DNA of 64,000 nt from Boesenbergia rotunda (lineage: Eukaryota > Streptophyta > Magnoliopsida > Zingiberales > Zingiberaceae): the NCBI GenBank assembly GCA_024364735.1, contig JAGFNQ010004009.1, positions 124,001 through 188,000 on the forward strand, in the 5' to 3' direction. This document shows, in pieces, positions 12,581 through 23,396 of the stretch. Under the pieces are notes generated by a model. That model was not told where the DNA came from and searched no databases. It worked only from the letters and a program-made list of their open reading frames with translations. Positions within the stretch are counted from its first letter, which is position 1. Every line of letters begins with the position of its first letter. Made by a program: the position numbers and the translations under genes.

Positions 12581-13041
12581 CCCTTGCCTAACCCCGATCA
12601 ACCATGACCTATTAGGACTTTCTCACCAAGTGTAAGATCAAAACTTTGACCGACTTGGATTTTACCTTTGCCTAGTCCTAACTAGGATTTCACCTAGTCC
12701 TACTAAGTGTGTCTAACCCTCGAGTTAGGTTTAGTCTCTCAGTAGACTTTCAACTTACCATTGTGCGATCTCCTCGATCCTTCTGGACTTTACCTAGTTC
12801 CACTAGTTATGCCTAGTGCCACTAGGACTTTTCCTGTGCCAATGTACGATCTCCTCGATCTACCTGGACTTCACCTAGTCCCACTAGGTGTGCCTAGTTC
12901 TAATAGTCTTTTTCCGGTTAAGTCTCCAGTCAACCTTGACCCACTTGACAGTTCTAACATCATTGTTAAACATCGAAACTCAAGCTCACCCAAGCCTAGT
13001 CCCACTAGGTCAACCCTGACCTAATGAAGATTGCATCAACA

Positions 13042-13058
13042 ATCTCTCCCTTTTTGAT
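13042..13058 (-). other. Polypurine tract of the Sirevirus-like element
   Basis: On the minus strand an A/G run (AAAAAGGGAGAGAT) lies directly before the 3' LTR. It primes plus-strand DNA synthesis. A near copy lies at 25290-25306 in the other Copia element. Confidence 0.75.
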
Positions 13059-14548
13059 GTTTGACAATATGTTTGAGAATGACTACTAACCTAGCCTTTC
13101 AATTTCTTCTCCTTTGACACACATCAAAAACTCTCCCCGAAAGTCCATATGTTCAAAAGGCATGCTTAATGAAATTCCCATATCTTTCATTGTTACACAT
13201 GCTCAACCTTGAGCATAAAAACACGATGAAGATTTCCAATCATCGTCCTTTCATTTGAAAAAAAAATAAAAACACATATTTTTAAGGAAGACCTCCCCTC
13301 AAGACATGCTTTAAACCTCTATCATTGCACCAATAATGATTTTTGAGTTCCTAAACCTTTAAAAATCTCAACATGAGGTTATGAGGTTTCGAGATTTAAA
13401 ATTTAAATCAAACCCCCTCTTTTACCCCATATTTTCACCAAAATTATCTCCCTTCTTAATTTCATCATGAAATTCACCCAATTATACTTATAAAAGTATT
13501 CTAAAAGGTTAGAGATTGTTAGGTAACTCAAAATTAATTTAAAGGAATGAAATCAGACAATTTCAGTTATACCAATCGATTAGTGTTGGGTAGCAATCAA
13601 TTAAACTGTGCCTTAATCGATCATCTGATCGATTATAGCTGCTCTTAATCGATCAACGGATCGATTACACAAGCTTCTGTGCTTGCGGAAAAGCTTCACC
13701 AATCGATTGATGTATGACTTAATCGATCAACTAATCGATTGAGAGTTTCTGATTTTTGAAAATAATTTCAGATCGAATTTCAAAAACTCCTAACTAATTT
13801 TGCAAAATTTAAAAAATTATAAAATTTTGTGTAGAGATTATTTATGACATATACTATCATGGAAAAATAGTTTTCTATAAACATAGCTTCCAATTTCAAA
13901 GATTGACACGAAATTGAAAACCATTGAAATAATTTAATGTTTCACACTATTTTGTATCAAATTTATTAATGATAAGTGCTATCAAAAGATAGTCTTCACC
14001 AAGATTTTCCAAATACTTTTGAAATGGTTTTCAAAAATAATTTTCAACCATGTTCTTTGAGCTAAATGCACATAACTTGTACATTAACTTTCCCAATCAT
14101 TAGAGTTTACTTAAATTCTTATTTTGAAGAACATAAAACTCAAATAGATATGCTTTATCAAAACCTTGAGTTTTTTTCATCTTCCTAATACTTCACTTGT
14201 ATCTAGTGTGTCTCCGAACACATACAAGTCAACTTATGATCTTTGTGAGATGTGAAAATTTATTTTTCCAAAACTAAGGGGTTCATGCATTTCTATCTAG
14301 ACATTATAAACATTGATCATCATTCACCTAGGATGTCAATTAATGTCAATGTCCTTAATTTCACTCATTTCAATCATGCATGATAATGATCATGACATGC
14401 ATCATATGAAGATTTTCAAAAGAAAACTTATTCTAGCTAGATGATGCATGTATGACATGACATGTGATATTTTCATAATAAAATATTAATGATTAATTAT
14501 GATGACATGACATATGATAGACACACAAATCATGGTGATAGGGATGAG
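13059..14548 (-). other. Non-coding internal region of the Sirevirus-like element
   Basis: AT-rich sequence between the polypurine tract and the solo LTR at 14549. A cluster of AATCGATT and GATCGATT palindromes at about 13570-13745 repeats the LTR motif. No pol coding was recognised. The same kind of sequence continues at 15315-15654. Confidence 0.6.
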
Positions 14549-15314
14549 TGATCAGGGAGGACACGTGGCACAGGGAAACTACTTGGCAGGGCCAACCAAA
14601 CCAGAGACCCGAGGTCAGGCTGGGGGCTTGAGCTCCCGAGACTATCTCGGGAGAATGGAGGAAGACCCCCGAGGCTAGATTGGGAGCTTGAGCTCCCGAG
14701 ACTATCTCGGGAGAATGGAGGAAGACCCCCGAGGCTAGATTGGGAGCTTGAGCTCCCGAGACTATCTCGGGGGAATGAGGAAGGTCCCCGAACTCAGTCT
14801 GGGAGATAAGATTCCAAAACTAACTCGGGAGAGTGGAGCCCAAAGAGCAGCGTAGAGATAAGAGAACAAAGCTTCAAGTACCCTCCTCTCCTTCTAGAAC
14901 AGGAAATTCTGTAGGCAATTATTGCTTGTAACGCATGGTAATGATGACCTTAATAGTCACAGTGGTCGTTACTAGTTATTATGGAGAGGAGAACGACTAT
15001 TAAATAATTGATGACTAGAAAACGTAGAGGAGGAGGTGGAGATACATGGGGGGAAGGCGTTAGGTATATAAGATGTTTCGGCACCCAGGTAAAGGGGGGG
15101 GGTAAGATTTTAGAACTCGAATACTTTAGTTCCTTGTTTTCCTCCCTAGAAGGAGTTTTAAATTGAGCGTCGCAGAGAGCTCCATCGGAACTTCTTCCGG
15201 TGCATTCCCTTTACGTTCGTGTCAATTTTGCAGGTACCGACATCTTCTCCTCGTCATCATTATCGTGGGCTACGATTTAGTGATTTGTCATCTCCGTTGT
15301 TCACTTCCGGAACA
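14549..15314 (+). mobile_element. Tat-type solo LTR
   Basis: Starts TGATCAGGG and ends CTTCCGGAACA, as the Tat LTRs at 35110 and 53926 do (TGATGGGG ... GGAACA), with similar length (766 versus about 755 bp). It shares the 'acacgtgg' opening, repeated 'cctcggga'-type words, a TATA box (GGTATATAAG, about 15063-15072) and the 'gtgtcaattttgcaggt' 3' part. Target duplication is unclear: ATGAG on the left against CATGA or ATGAC on the right. Confidence 0.7.
14605..14790. repeat. Three tandem 60-bp repeats in the Tat-type solo LTR
   Basis: The words 'gactatctcggg' recur at 14640, 14700 and 14760, giving a 60-bp period. Two of the units are nearly identical. Each holds the palindrome-like pair 'gagctcccgag' and 'ctcggga'. 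Confidence 0.9.
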
Positions 15315-15654
15315 CATGACATATTAGCATAAAAGAAAATACCTAGATTTTCTATTTAAGTATCGATAACTCATCGCTAAGGGATTGATAATCCTAATTT
15401 TGCTCCTAATTTTTTCCAAGATAATGCCAAAACCTCCTAACTTGGCATTTCTATGGATTCTATCTTAGTTGTGCTAATATTATCAAGTTTGATCTTCTAA
15501 AAGTATTATTTGGCACAATTTTACTCTTTAAGAGTAACTAAATAACTTCTTCATTTTCAAGGATAATAATTCCTTGAAAATGTTCCAAAGTGTCAATTTC
15601 ATCAAGCTTGGGTTATGTACCATTCCAATTTGAGTTGACACTCTCTAGGCCTAT

Positions 15655-15970
15655 CTAAGGTGTGGTGACCACACTCTTAAGAACCCAAAACCTATTGATG
15701 TTCCTTGGGTGTTTTAGGTATTCATTAGGGATGATTTCCCTTGATACCTTCCTAATGACTTTCCTAGGCTTCTCCGAAGTGTTAGTTATGTTAGTCTTGG
15801 TTTGGTCAACTCTACGAATGATTTTCTTTGTGACCTTCACTTGACTCCAAGGCCTATATTTAGTTCCATACCTATATGGAACTCTATAATATGATGGCTC
15901 ATCATCCTTGGCATTAGGTTTGCACCCAAACCCCTTCTTACCCCTAGAGGTGTTAGTGATATGAGAGAAA
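15655..15970 (-). pseudogene. Gag C-terminal fragment of the Sirevirus-like element
   Basis: The minus frame 15655-15987 encodes a basic, Lys/Arg-rich stretch (near its end 'YRYGTKYRPWSQVKVTKK'). It continues the gag reading of 18057-19286 once the solo LTR 15971-18056 is removed. It lacks a start of its own. The first residues of the open frame come from the inserted LTR. The plus frame over 15662-15844 is its shadow. Confidence 0.6.
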
Positions 15971-18056
15971 TGTCCTAAGGCAATCACCTTATGATTGTAA
16001 TCATTTATTTTAATAAATGAATATTTACTATTTGAGTATACATGTTTGTGTACTTGATTGAGATATTAAACTCATTTACTGAATGTCCGCAATACAATTC
16101 ACAGCATGGGAGAATTTGTGATGAATTCACAAGTAGTGATTATCTCTACATGTGCAATTATGAAGTATTGAAATTGTCCCTAGTCGATGAATTGATAAAT
16201 ACGGACACCATCAATTCTGTTGAGACTAGCATGAGTTATTCTCTAATCAGCTGATTCTCACTGGCTGGTGGCATTGAGATGTCCGGAGATAAACATGAAT
16301 GCTAGTTAAGGGAACTAGTTCATTGGAGTGACTGACTGTAAAACTTCATATGGTAGTCTACATATAGATATGTCAGTGAAGTTCTTACTACAGTTTAAGT
16401 GCGATGTTCCTTTGACTTGCGGTGTTCAAGTCATCTTAGTCATGGAGACTTATACTTTGACATCTTAAGCAAGAATCTCCAAGGAGGTGTGGACCCAGGA
16501 TGATTGGGTATAAGCCGAAGTGCCCGAAGATGTTTGAACAACCTACAAAGGATTCACCACTCCTTGCGAGGAGATGTATACCCGAGGCTTATCGTCGGAT
16601 TGTTACTCGAAGCCTCTGGCCAGAGCATGACATGTTCAAAGTATGAATCTCTTAAATACATGAGAGTAATTAGAATCCGTAGGATGAGAAAACGTTACTT
16701 GGGCTAGGTGTGACGTAGTCAGCCTAGTGGGGACTGACACACATAGACCATGTTCTGAACCAAGTGGGTATAAGATGGTGAAGGGAATAGGGCACGATTC
16801 ATTATAGTTGCTGAAGGGTTTCAGAATTATTTCTGAGGTCAACCGTTGATCTTTCGATTAATTGGGGATCATGATGTACTACTAGGTGCCACTCATGATC
16901 GTTCTATAATTGATTAATTATAGACGACCAACATAAATCGAAAGCCTATTTAGTCACACGCACTACGAGTAATCCGAGGGATTTAAAATAAGTTAAAAAT
17001 TAGATTTTCCAATCAAGAGAGATTAAGTTTGGTTGAGCCAAACGATAAGTCGAATCTGAATTTTTCAGAGACTCATCGGAAGCGTAAAATGGCTAAGTCT
17101 TTTGAAGACTTAATAGATGAATTAAATAAGTTTAATTCATTGGGGCTTGGCTTGGATGGGCCGGCCAAAGAGGGCATCCATCCTCATTGCTTGGTCGGCC
17201 ACAATAAAGGGAGAGAACCAAGTTTTTTATTCAATTTATAAAATAAACCAAGTGTGGTTTGTTTTATAAAATTATGGATGATATAAATTTTTATATAATA
17301 AACCAAGGTTTGGTTTATTTTTCATGAAAATTAAAATGAACCATGGATTGATTTATTTTATAAAATCAATCATGGATTGATTTACCATGATAAGGAAATT
17401 TATTCCATAGGAGAGAATATTTTTATCATGAATTAAAATATGATTTTAACCATGATATAAAATCAAACTTGGCATGATGGAATAAGTTATTCCATATTTG
17501 AGAGGCTTGATGGTTGAGAGGCCACTATATAAAGGACCCAAGGCAAGGCTTGGGGGTGTGATAAATTATAGAGATGAAGACATAGGCTCTCTCCCTCTCT
17601 TTCTCTCCTTCTCTTCTCGGCTTCTTGCCGTTCGCCAACCAGCCCCAAGAAGGAGCACCAGCCGGCCATCCTTTTGTGGTTAGTCTTCCGACTTCTCTCT
17701 TGGTTTTTCTCGTCGCGTTCTCAGAGAATCTAGTAGTTCTCAAGAACACGAAACTCGTGGCTTTGCGAAGTCATCCCGAAGATACTCGGCGTGGACGCGA
17801 ATAGAGGCGGAGCTTCCAAGGGACGCTTACGGTTGGATCTCGTCCCTTCCTTCGAGTTACGCGAGGTAATATGTAAATTAGTTTACGTTTCTGCAAAAAT
17901 TTTAAATATATAATCATGTCTACACAAGATAAAATTACATGCTTAGATGTGTGGTTAAATGATTTAGAGAAATTATTTATGCTAAACCTTCCGCTGCACG
18001 TAATTAATTTAAAATTACGAACCCGCATCCATGTCAACATGCACCCGGACCCAACA
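15971..18056 (+). mobile_element. Copia-type solo LTR inserted in gag
   Basis: Starts TGTCCTAAGGCAATCACC and ends with a 'ccttccgctgcacg' block and GACCCAACA, a 3' end common in plant Tork/Angela-type LTRs. A TATA box (CTATATAAAGG, about 17524-17534) precedes a CT-rich leader. It interrupts the gag frame between 18057 and 15970. An exact 5-bp target duplication is not seen (left flank 'gagagaaa', right flank 'agaggg'). Frames at 16042-16254 and 17029-17241 lie within it and are not supported as genes. Confidence 0.7.
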
Positions 18057-19286
18057 AGAGGGTCCTTGATTTCCTAAACCTAAGTTTTGATTCTTTGATC
18101 CCTTAAATAGATTTTCCATTCTTTTAAGGGATTTCTCCAATTTATCAAGTTTTGACCTCAAAACATCATTTTCAATCAATACATCCTCAAGACTTGGTTT
18201 TCTAATATTGCCTTGGTAATTTTTGTTCTTGACCTTGGATTGGGTAAGTCTATCATTGAATGTCCTAGATTTTTTCCTATCCTTAGGTGTGGTACTCTTA
18301 GCATGAAAGACTCTATATTTCTTCTTAGGTTTTTCATACCTCCTATTTTCATGATAAATAGCATTCAAAAGATAGAAATTATTTCTAGCATGTATATTAG
18401 CATGATGGAAAGAAATACCATTAACTAATGGTACCTTAGATGTATTCCTAGAGTCTCCCCCATGGTTTGAGCTTCCTTTGTTGACTTTTCTTTGAAGCTT
18501 CCCCTTTGAACATTGATTTCGGTAGTGCCCATTTTGCTCACAAAGGAAACACACAATGTGCTCCTTTCCTTTACGTATCACGGGGAATGCATTTTATGCA
18601 TTTTCTTTTGCCTTAGGTGTCACTTGCATCTTGTTCTTGACTAATTTGGGACACTTACTCTTGTAGTGCCCTCTTTCCCTAGACTCAAAGCAAATGATAT
18701 GATTTTTATTTCGACAAATTGAAATTTCTATACCTTTACTTGTAGATATGACACTTGACTTTTCTTCTTCATTGACCTCGGATGATGATGACAAAACTTT
18801 TCTTTGTTCCGATGTCAATAGTGAATTTTGCTCCCCCTCAATCCTTGAAGTGAAGGCTTTTTGAATTTCGTCTTTGGATGTTGAGCATCTCTCATCTTCC
18901 GAATCCTCTTCCTCCGATGAATCTCCCATTTCGGATTTGTCTTGATTTGGCAAAGTGGAAGGATCTTCATGAAACTTTGTTAATTTGCTCCAAAGCTCCT
19001 TGACATCTTAGAATTCTCCAATTTGGATCAAGATTGAGCTTGGCAATAGATTGATCGACAATTTGGTCACTTTATCGTTGGCCTCGTATCTCTTGATGTG
19101 CTCCTCATTCCATTTGTTTTTCTTGAGGAGCTTCCCTTTGTTGCTTGTTGGAGCTACGAAGCCCTCCATTAGAGAAAATCATTGCTCTATCTCCATCATG
19201 AGAAAATTTTTTATTTTTGTCTTCTAGAGATCGAAATTGGCTTTGTCGAATGGTGTAGGTGTCCGAATGTCGTAGCCAAACTCCAT
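18057..19286 (-). pseudogene. Gag of the Sirevirus-like element (broken)
   Basis: Capsid/nucleocapsid-type protein of a Copia element. The reading starts at the ATG at 19284-19286 (MEFGYD...) and runs down to the solo LTR at 18056. Stop codons interrupt it, including a TAG in the early 'FDL*K' segment and another near 18594. A Glu/Ser-rich spacer lies at 18750-18950. Two CCHC knuckles follow: the first (about 18650-18700) has Ser where the second Cys should be ('CFESRERGHYKSKC'), the second (about 18500-18550, 'CFLCEQNGHYRNQC') is intact. A coiled-coil segment lies at about 18100-18190. The product would be non-functional. The frame resumes at 15655-15970. Confidence 0.75.
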
Positions 19287-19396
19287 TTTGAAGTTGAACC
19301 CTCTTGATGATGACTTCTTGAAATTTGGGTTTCTTCAACCTTCTTCTTCTTCTAGCTCTTGCTCTCTTGGAGATGAGTCCAAAGAAGAATGACCTC

Positions 19397-19407
19397 GCTC
19401 TGATGCA
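19397..19407 (-). other. Degenerate primer-binding site
   Basis: On the minus strand TGCATCAGAGC follows the 5' LTR after two bases. It resembles TGGTATCAGAGC, the initiator Met-tRNA complement of plant Copia elements. Confidence 0.65.
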
Positions 19408-19409
19408 CT

Positions 19410-20755
19410 TGTTGGGACCGATAGGCAAGCTAGAGGGGGGTGATTATCTCCAATTTGCTTGTTGTAGATTTGTCGTTGCGAAAACTCCAAGCAATGTTAA
19501 TACTTAAGTATTTACTTATTATCCAACTCCTTGAGGTACTAATATAAGGATCCACTCTTCTCACTCTCTGAAACACTGAAGGACTCCTTCATGGAGGTTG
19601 AGAAACCTCGTACAAGCTTTCAAGAAGATACAACAAGAATACAAGAAAATATAAATAAAATCTTATAAGATTTACAACAATGAACTATCTTTTTATTGCT
19701 TTCTTCATGTTTGGAATCGCCTCTAGAACCTTGAAAATGTAGTAGCACCATGCTCCAAGACTTCCCTTGAAATGGCGATGAAGAAGGAGGAAGAGCGTGC
19801 GAAGAATGTCGAAGAGCAACGCTTTAATCCTACGTGAAAACCCTATATACCCGTAATCTAGGGTTGCCTTAGTTGATCACCCAATCAATTACCATGTCAG
19901 ACTTAGCTGTTCAATGGCTATTTTTTTTAAAACTTAATCGATTAGTCAATCAATTCAGACGGTCTTAATCGATTGCTGAATCGATTGAGCACATTTTTGT
20001 GCTCTCGCACAATACCGCTGTAATCGATTGCCCAATCGATTACGACCCTCCTTAATCGATTGCTCAATCGATTACGATCCTCCTTAATCGATTGCCCAAT
20101 CGATTAACAGGAGACTGAATGAATTATCCAATCAATTCAGCTTGCTTCTATTTTCGCGACACAACTCTCCCAATTGATTACCTAATCAATTCAGTCCCTC
20201 CTTAATCGATCACCCAATCAATTAAGAAGGCTTCTATTCACAAGAAATCAATACCAATCGATTACCCAATCGATTGGGCCCAACCCTAACTTGTGTGCAC
20301 AAGTCTAGGGTTCTCTTGCCTAACCCCGGTCAACCGTGACCTGTTAGGAGTTCCTCATCAAGTGTCCGATCAAACCTTTGACCGACTTGGTTTTTCCCTT
20401 TGCTTAGTTCCCAACAAGGACTTCACCTAGTCCCATTAGGTGTGTCTAACGCTCTAGTTAGGTATAGTCTCTCGATAGATTTTCACCTTGCCACCATGTG
20501 ATATCCCTGATCCACCTAGACTTCACCTAGTCCCACTAGGTCTTTTCCCGTACCAGCATGCGATCTCCCCGATCCACTTGGACTTCACCTAGTCCTACTA
20601 GGTGTGCCTAGTCCTACTAGGCTTTTCTCATTCATGTCTCTAGTCAACCTTGACCCACTTGACAGTTCTAACATCATTGTCAAATATTGAAACCTAAGCT
20701 CACTCGAGCCTAGTCCCACCAGGTCAACCCTGACCTAATGAAGATTGCACCAACA
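19410..20755 (-). repeat. 5' LTR of the Sirevirus-like element
   Basis: 1346 bp with TGTTGGGACC...GCACCAACA ends, and uninterrupted, unlike its partner at 10528-13041. It holds about a dozen AATCGATT half-sites arranged as TAATCGATT-n-AATCGATTA palindromes (19860-20280). 'cctagtcccactagg' inverted phrases follow (20420-20730). Confidence 0.85.
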
Positions 20756-20781
20756 CCCACCATGCAAACAATTAGGGAATA

Positions 20782-21272
20782 TGATGCTGGAGGGGATCCA
20801 AAATAATATTCAGATTTATATATTTAGGGTTTTTTAATTGGTTATATAATTTTATTTAGTTTGTTTATAAATCTTAGGAAACCAAGTCTTGTTGGGTTTT
20901 TTTTTAATTGGTTATATATTTTTGTTTAGTTTGTTCCTAAATCTTAGGAAACTAAGTTTTGTTGGTTAAATTTGTTCCTAAATTTTAGGAGACAAAGTCT
21001 GGTTGGTTTAGAGTTTTTTAAGGATATGAGTGCTATATAAACTCATGCTTAGATGATGTTTAAGACACGTTTTTTAGATATTGAATCAATTTGCTTCGCT
21101 TAAGCCACGTTACAGCTATGTCTCTATTTTTCTCTTCTCACTCTTGTTTTTCTCAATAAGGTTTAAGCCCAGTTTTGGCTACTCCTTATCTCGTTATTAC
21201 TTTCTTATTCTTTTTTCATAAATCCCTCTGAAACTTCTCGCCCCAGAATAATCAATATTCTGCCCGGCGTCA
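20782..21272 (+). repeat. 5' LTR of the chromovirus-like element
   Basis: TGATGCTGGAGG...CCGGCGTCA. It contains two near-repeats of 'aattggttatat.ttt.tttagtttgtt' and a likely TATA box, GCTATATAAAC, at about 21031. Confidence 0.9.
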
Positions 21273-21274
21273 GT

Positions 21275-21286
21275 TGGTATCAGAGC
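21275..21286 (+). other. Primer-binding site (initiator Met-tRNA)
   Basis: TGGTATCAGAGC lies two bases after the 5' LTR, the usual complement of the Met-tRNA 3' end. Confidence 0.9.
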
Positions 21287-21299
21287 TCATTAAGATCCA

Positions 21300-22239
21300 A
21301 TGGAGGGTCATCGCGGATGTGGCCATGGTCGCAACCGGCAGTTTCCGACTGAGGAAGCCCAGCACCGTGATCGTAGTATCCAAGATATAATGATGATTGA
21401 GGATTTACAGAAGCAAGTTGGGGAATTAACCCAACGTTTGGCAACGCGGGATCTTGAAGGTCGTGATATCTCTGAAGGTAGCTCTGAGTCTCCTTTCGAG
21501 AACCCGTTTCATCGTCGTGCTACATATCGAGAACACCATGGTCGAGAGGAATGATTTGGGAACTTTGGTTTCCGAGTGGATCTTCCTGATTTTTTTGGCA
21601 CATTACAAGCGGAAGGCTTCGTTGATTGGATCAACGAAGTAGAGATGATTTTTGAATATAAAAAAGTACCTAATCACATCAAAGTAAAGTTAGTCGTTAT
21701 CAAGTTAAAAGGTCGAGCTTCAGCATGGTGGGAGCAACTTCGACGATCATGGGAGAGACAAGGTAAATCCAAAATCACTGATTGGGGAAAAAATGAAGAA
21801 ACTAATGAGAACACAATTTCTTCCCTTCGGCTACACCCAAACATTGTATCAACGACTCCATACCTTGAGGCAAGGAGCTAGAACCGTTGACGACTATATA
21901 GAGGAATTCTATCTGCTTATTGCTCGGAATGATTTGTCTGAGATCGAGGAGCAGATGGTAGCGTGATATTTAGGGGGATTACGTCAATCCTTACAAGACA
22001 CCCTGAGCCTTCACTCACTCTAGACCATTTCGGAGGCCTATCATCGAGCCTTGACAGTTGAAAAACAACTAAACCGAAGATCGACAACATGGAGCGATCA
22101 AAATAATCAATTTGTTCGCCCTCAAGAGCCGCGTCCTTCTCAGCAACCACCACAAGGTAACCCTAAGACCACTATCAAGTGTTTTCGATGTGGTGAACAG
22201 GGGCATCGAGCTTCGGAGTGTAAAAGATCTCCAGATTAA
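21300..22239 (+). pseudogene. Gag of the chromovirus-like element (broken)
   Basis: Starts at the ATG at 21300 (MEGHRG...), soon after the primer site. A predicted coiled-coil (QKQVGELTQRL) is followed by a TGA at 21553. The reading continues in another frame through a retrotransposon gag segment rich in Trp (21576-21760, 'KLKGRASAWWEQLRRSW'), breaks again, and ends in a CCHC knuckle at about 22178-22220 ('CFRCGEQGHRASEC'). At least three frame changes or stops were seen. The intact protein would package element RNA. This copy cannot make it. Confidence 0.8.
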
Positions 22240-22251
22240 AAAAACAAGACT

Positions 22252-23396
22252 TTGCTAGTTGAGGAAGACATAGAGGATGAACTCAAACAGATTGATGAGC
22301 CGATTTACGATGACGATATTGATGACGAGGTTCTTTATGGCGATGGTCATGAGACTCTCGTCGTACGCAAGTGCCTACTGATCCCTAAGGAAGAATCTGA
22401 AGATGATTGGCTGAGAACCAACATTTTTCACTCTACGTGCACAGTTGCAGACAAAGTTTGCAAGATGATCATTGATAGTGGAAGCTGTGAACATATTGTA
22501 TCCGAAGAAGCTGTTCAAAAGCTACAGTTGAAGACAGATTGTCATCCAAACCCCTACAAGTTATCATGGCTAAGTAAAGGAAGTGAGGTAATCGTAGATA
22601 GGAGGCGTCTTTTATCTTTTTCTATTGACAGCAAGTATTATGATCAAACATGGTGTGATGTTGTGTCAATGGACGCATGTCACGTGTTGTTGGGATGACC
22701 GTGGCAATATGATCGCAGCATCATTCATGATGGGCGGAAGAACACATACACCCTCAGCATCAAAGGGAGGAACATAGTATTGGCTCCCCGACGAGAAGGA
22801 ACCCCTTCAAATTTGGTAACCAATAATTCTACACTACTTTCTATGTCTAGATTTTTGAATGAGATGAAGCACAGAGATGCATTCTATGCTTTGCTTCCTT
22901 TCAAAAGCAATGTAATAGACCCAGACTCGGATCTACCAGCTGAAGTGCAACAACTCTTATCAGACTTCGCTGAGTTGATGGTTGAAGACCTTCCTCCAAG
23001 ACTTCCTCCTATGAGAGATATTCAGCACCAGATTGATCTCGTCCCGGGGTCAAGCTTGCCTAACCGACCGACATACCGTCTTAACCCTAAGGATGCCGAA
23101 GAGCAACAATGACAAGTTATGGAGCTATTGAGACAAGGCTATATTCGCGAGAGTATGAGCCCCAATGCAGTCCCTGCCCTACTTGTACTAAAGAAAGACG
23201 ATTTATGACGCATGTGTGTTGATAGTCGAGCTATCAACAAAATCACAGTGAAGTATAGATTTCCAATTCCTCGTTTAGATGATATGTTGGATCAACTTTC
23301 TGGTTCTAAGATCTTCTCCAAGATCGATCTTAGGAGTGGATACCACCAGATTCGAATCAAGCCAGGAGATGGATGGAAGACAACCTTCAAGACACA
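22252..23396 (+). pseudogene. Protease and N-terminal reverse transcriptase (broken)
   Basis: The frame 22252-22698 has an acidic leader, then an aspartic protease-like segment with 'MIIDSGSCEHIVS' (the usual D-S/T-G active site reads DSG) and ends in a 'CHVLLG' flap-like stretch. After a stop the RT begins: 22780-23112 (connection), then 23212 onward with 'CVDSRAINKITVKYRFPIPR' and 'SKIDLRSGYHQIRI'. Stops occur at 22698, 23112 and 23208. RT is cut after 'WKTTFKTQ' by the Copia element and resumes at 30381. Confidence 0.85.

Larger units (their letters stand above)
10528..13041 (-). repeat. 3' LTR of the Sirevirus-like element
   Basis: Collinear with the 5' LTR at 19410-20755, from 'ggtgattagctccgatttgcttgttgtag' style opening words to the '...gattgcatcaaca' end. 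It is longer only because a solo LTR (11455-12580) interrupts it. Clusters of paired AATCGATT motifs lie at 10995-11420. The stretch 12590-13030 repeats 'ccta.tccactagg' phrases. Confidence 0.85.
10528..20755 (-). mobile_element. Sirevirus-like Ty1/Copia element, defective, with nested solo LTRs
   Basis: TG...CA ends (TGTTGGG... and ...CACCAACA) are flanked by the perfect 5-bp duplication CCCAC (10523-10527 and 20756-20760). The element reads on the minus strand: 5' LTR 19410-20755, degenerate primer site, gag remnants, polypurine tract 13042-13058, 3' LTR 10528-13041. Protease, integrase and RT are absent, so it is a gag-only derivative. Three later solo LTRs sit inside it (11455-12580, 14549-15314, 15971-18056). 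Gag with CCHC knuckles, the Met-tRNA type primer site and palindrome-rich LTRs fit Sireviruses. Confidence 0.85.

Noticed and set aside
16042..16254. 70-residue plus frame in the solo LTR at 15971
   Set aside because: LTR sequence without coding signature. No homologous protein recognised.
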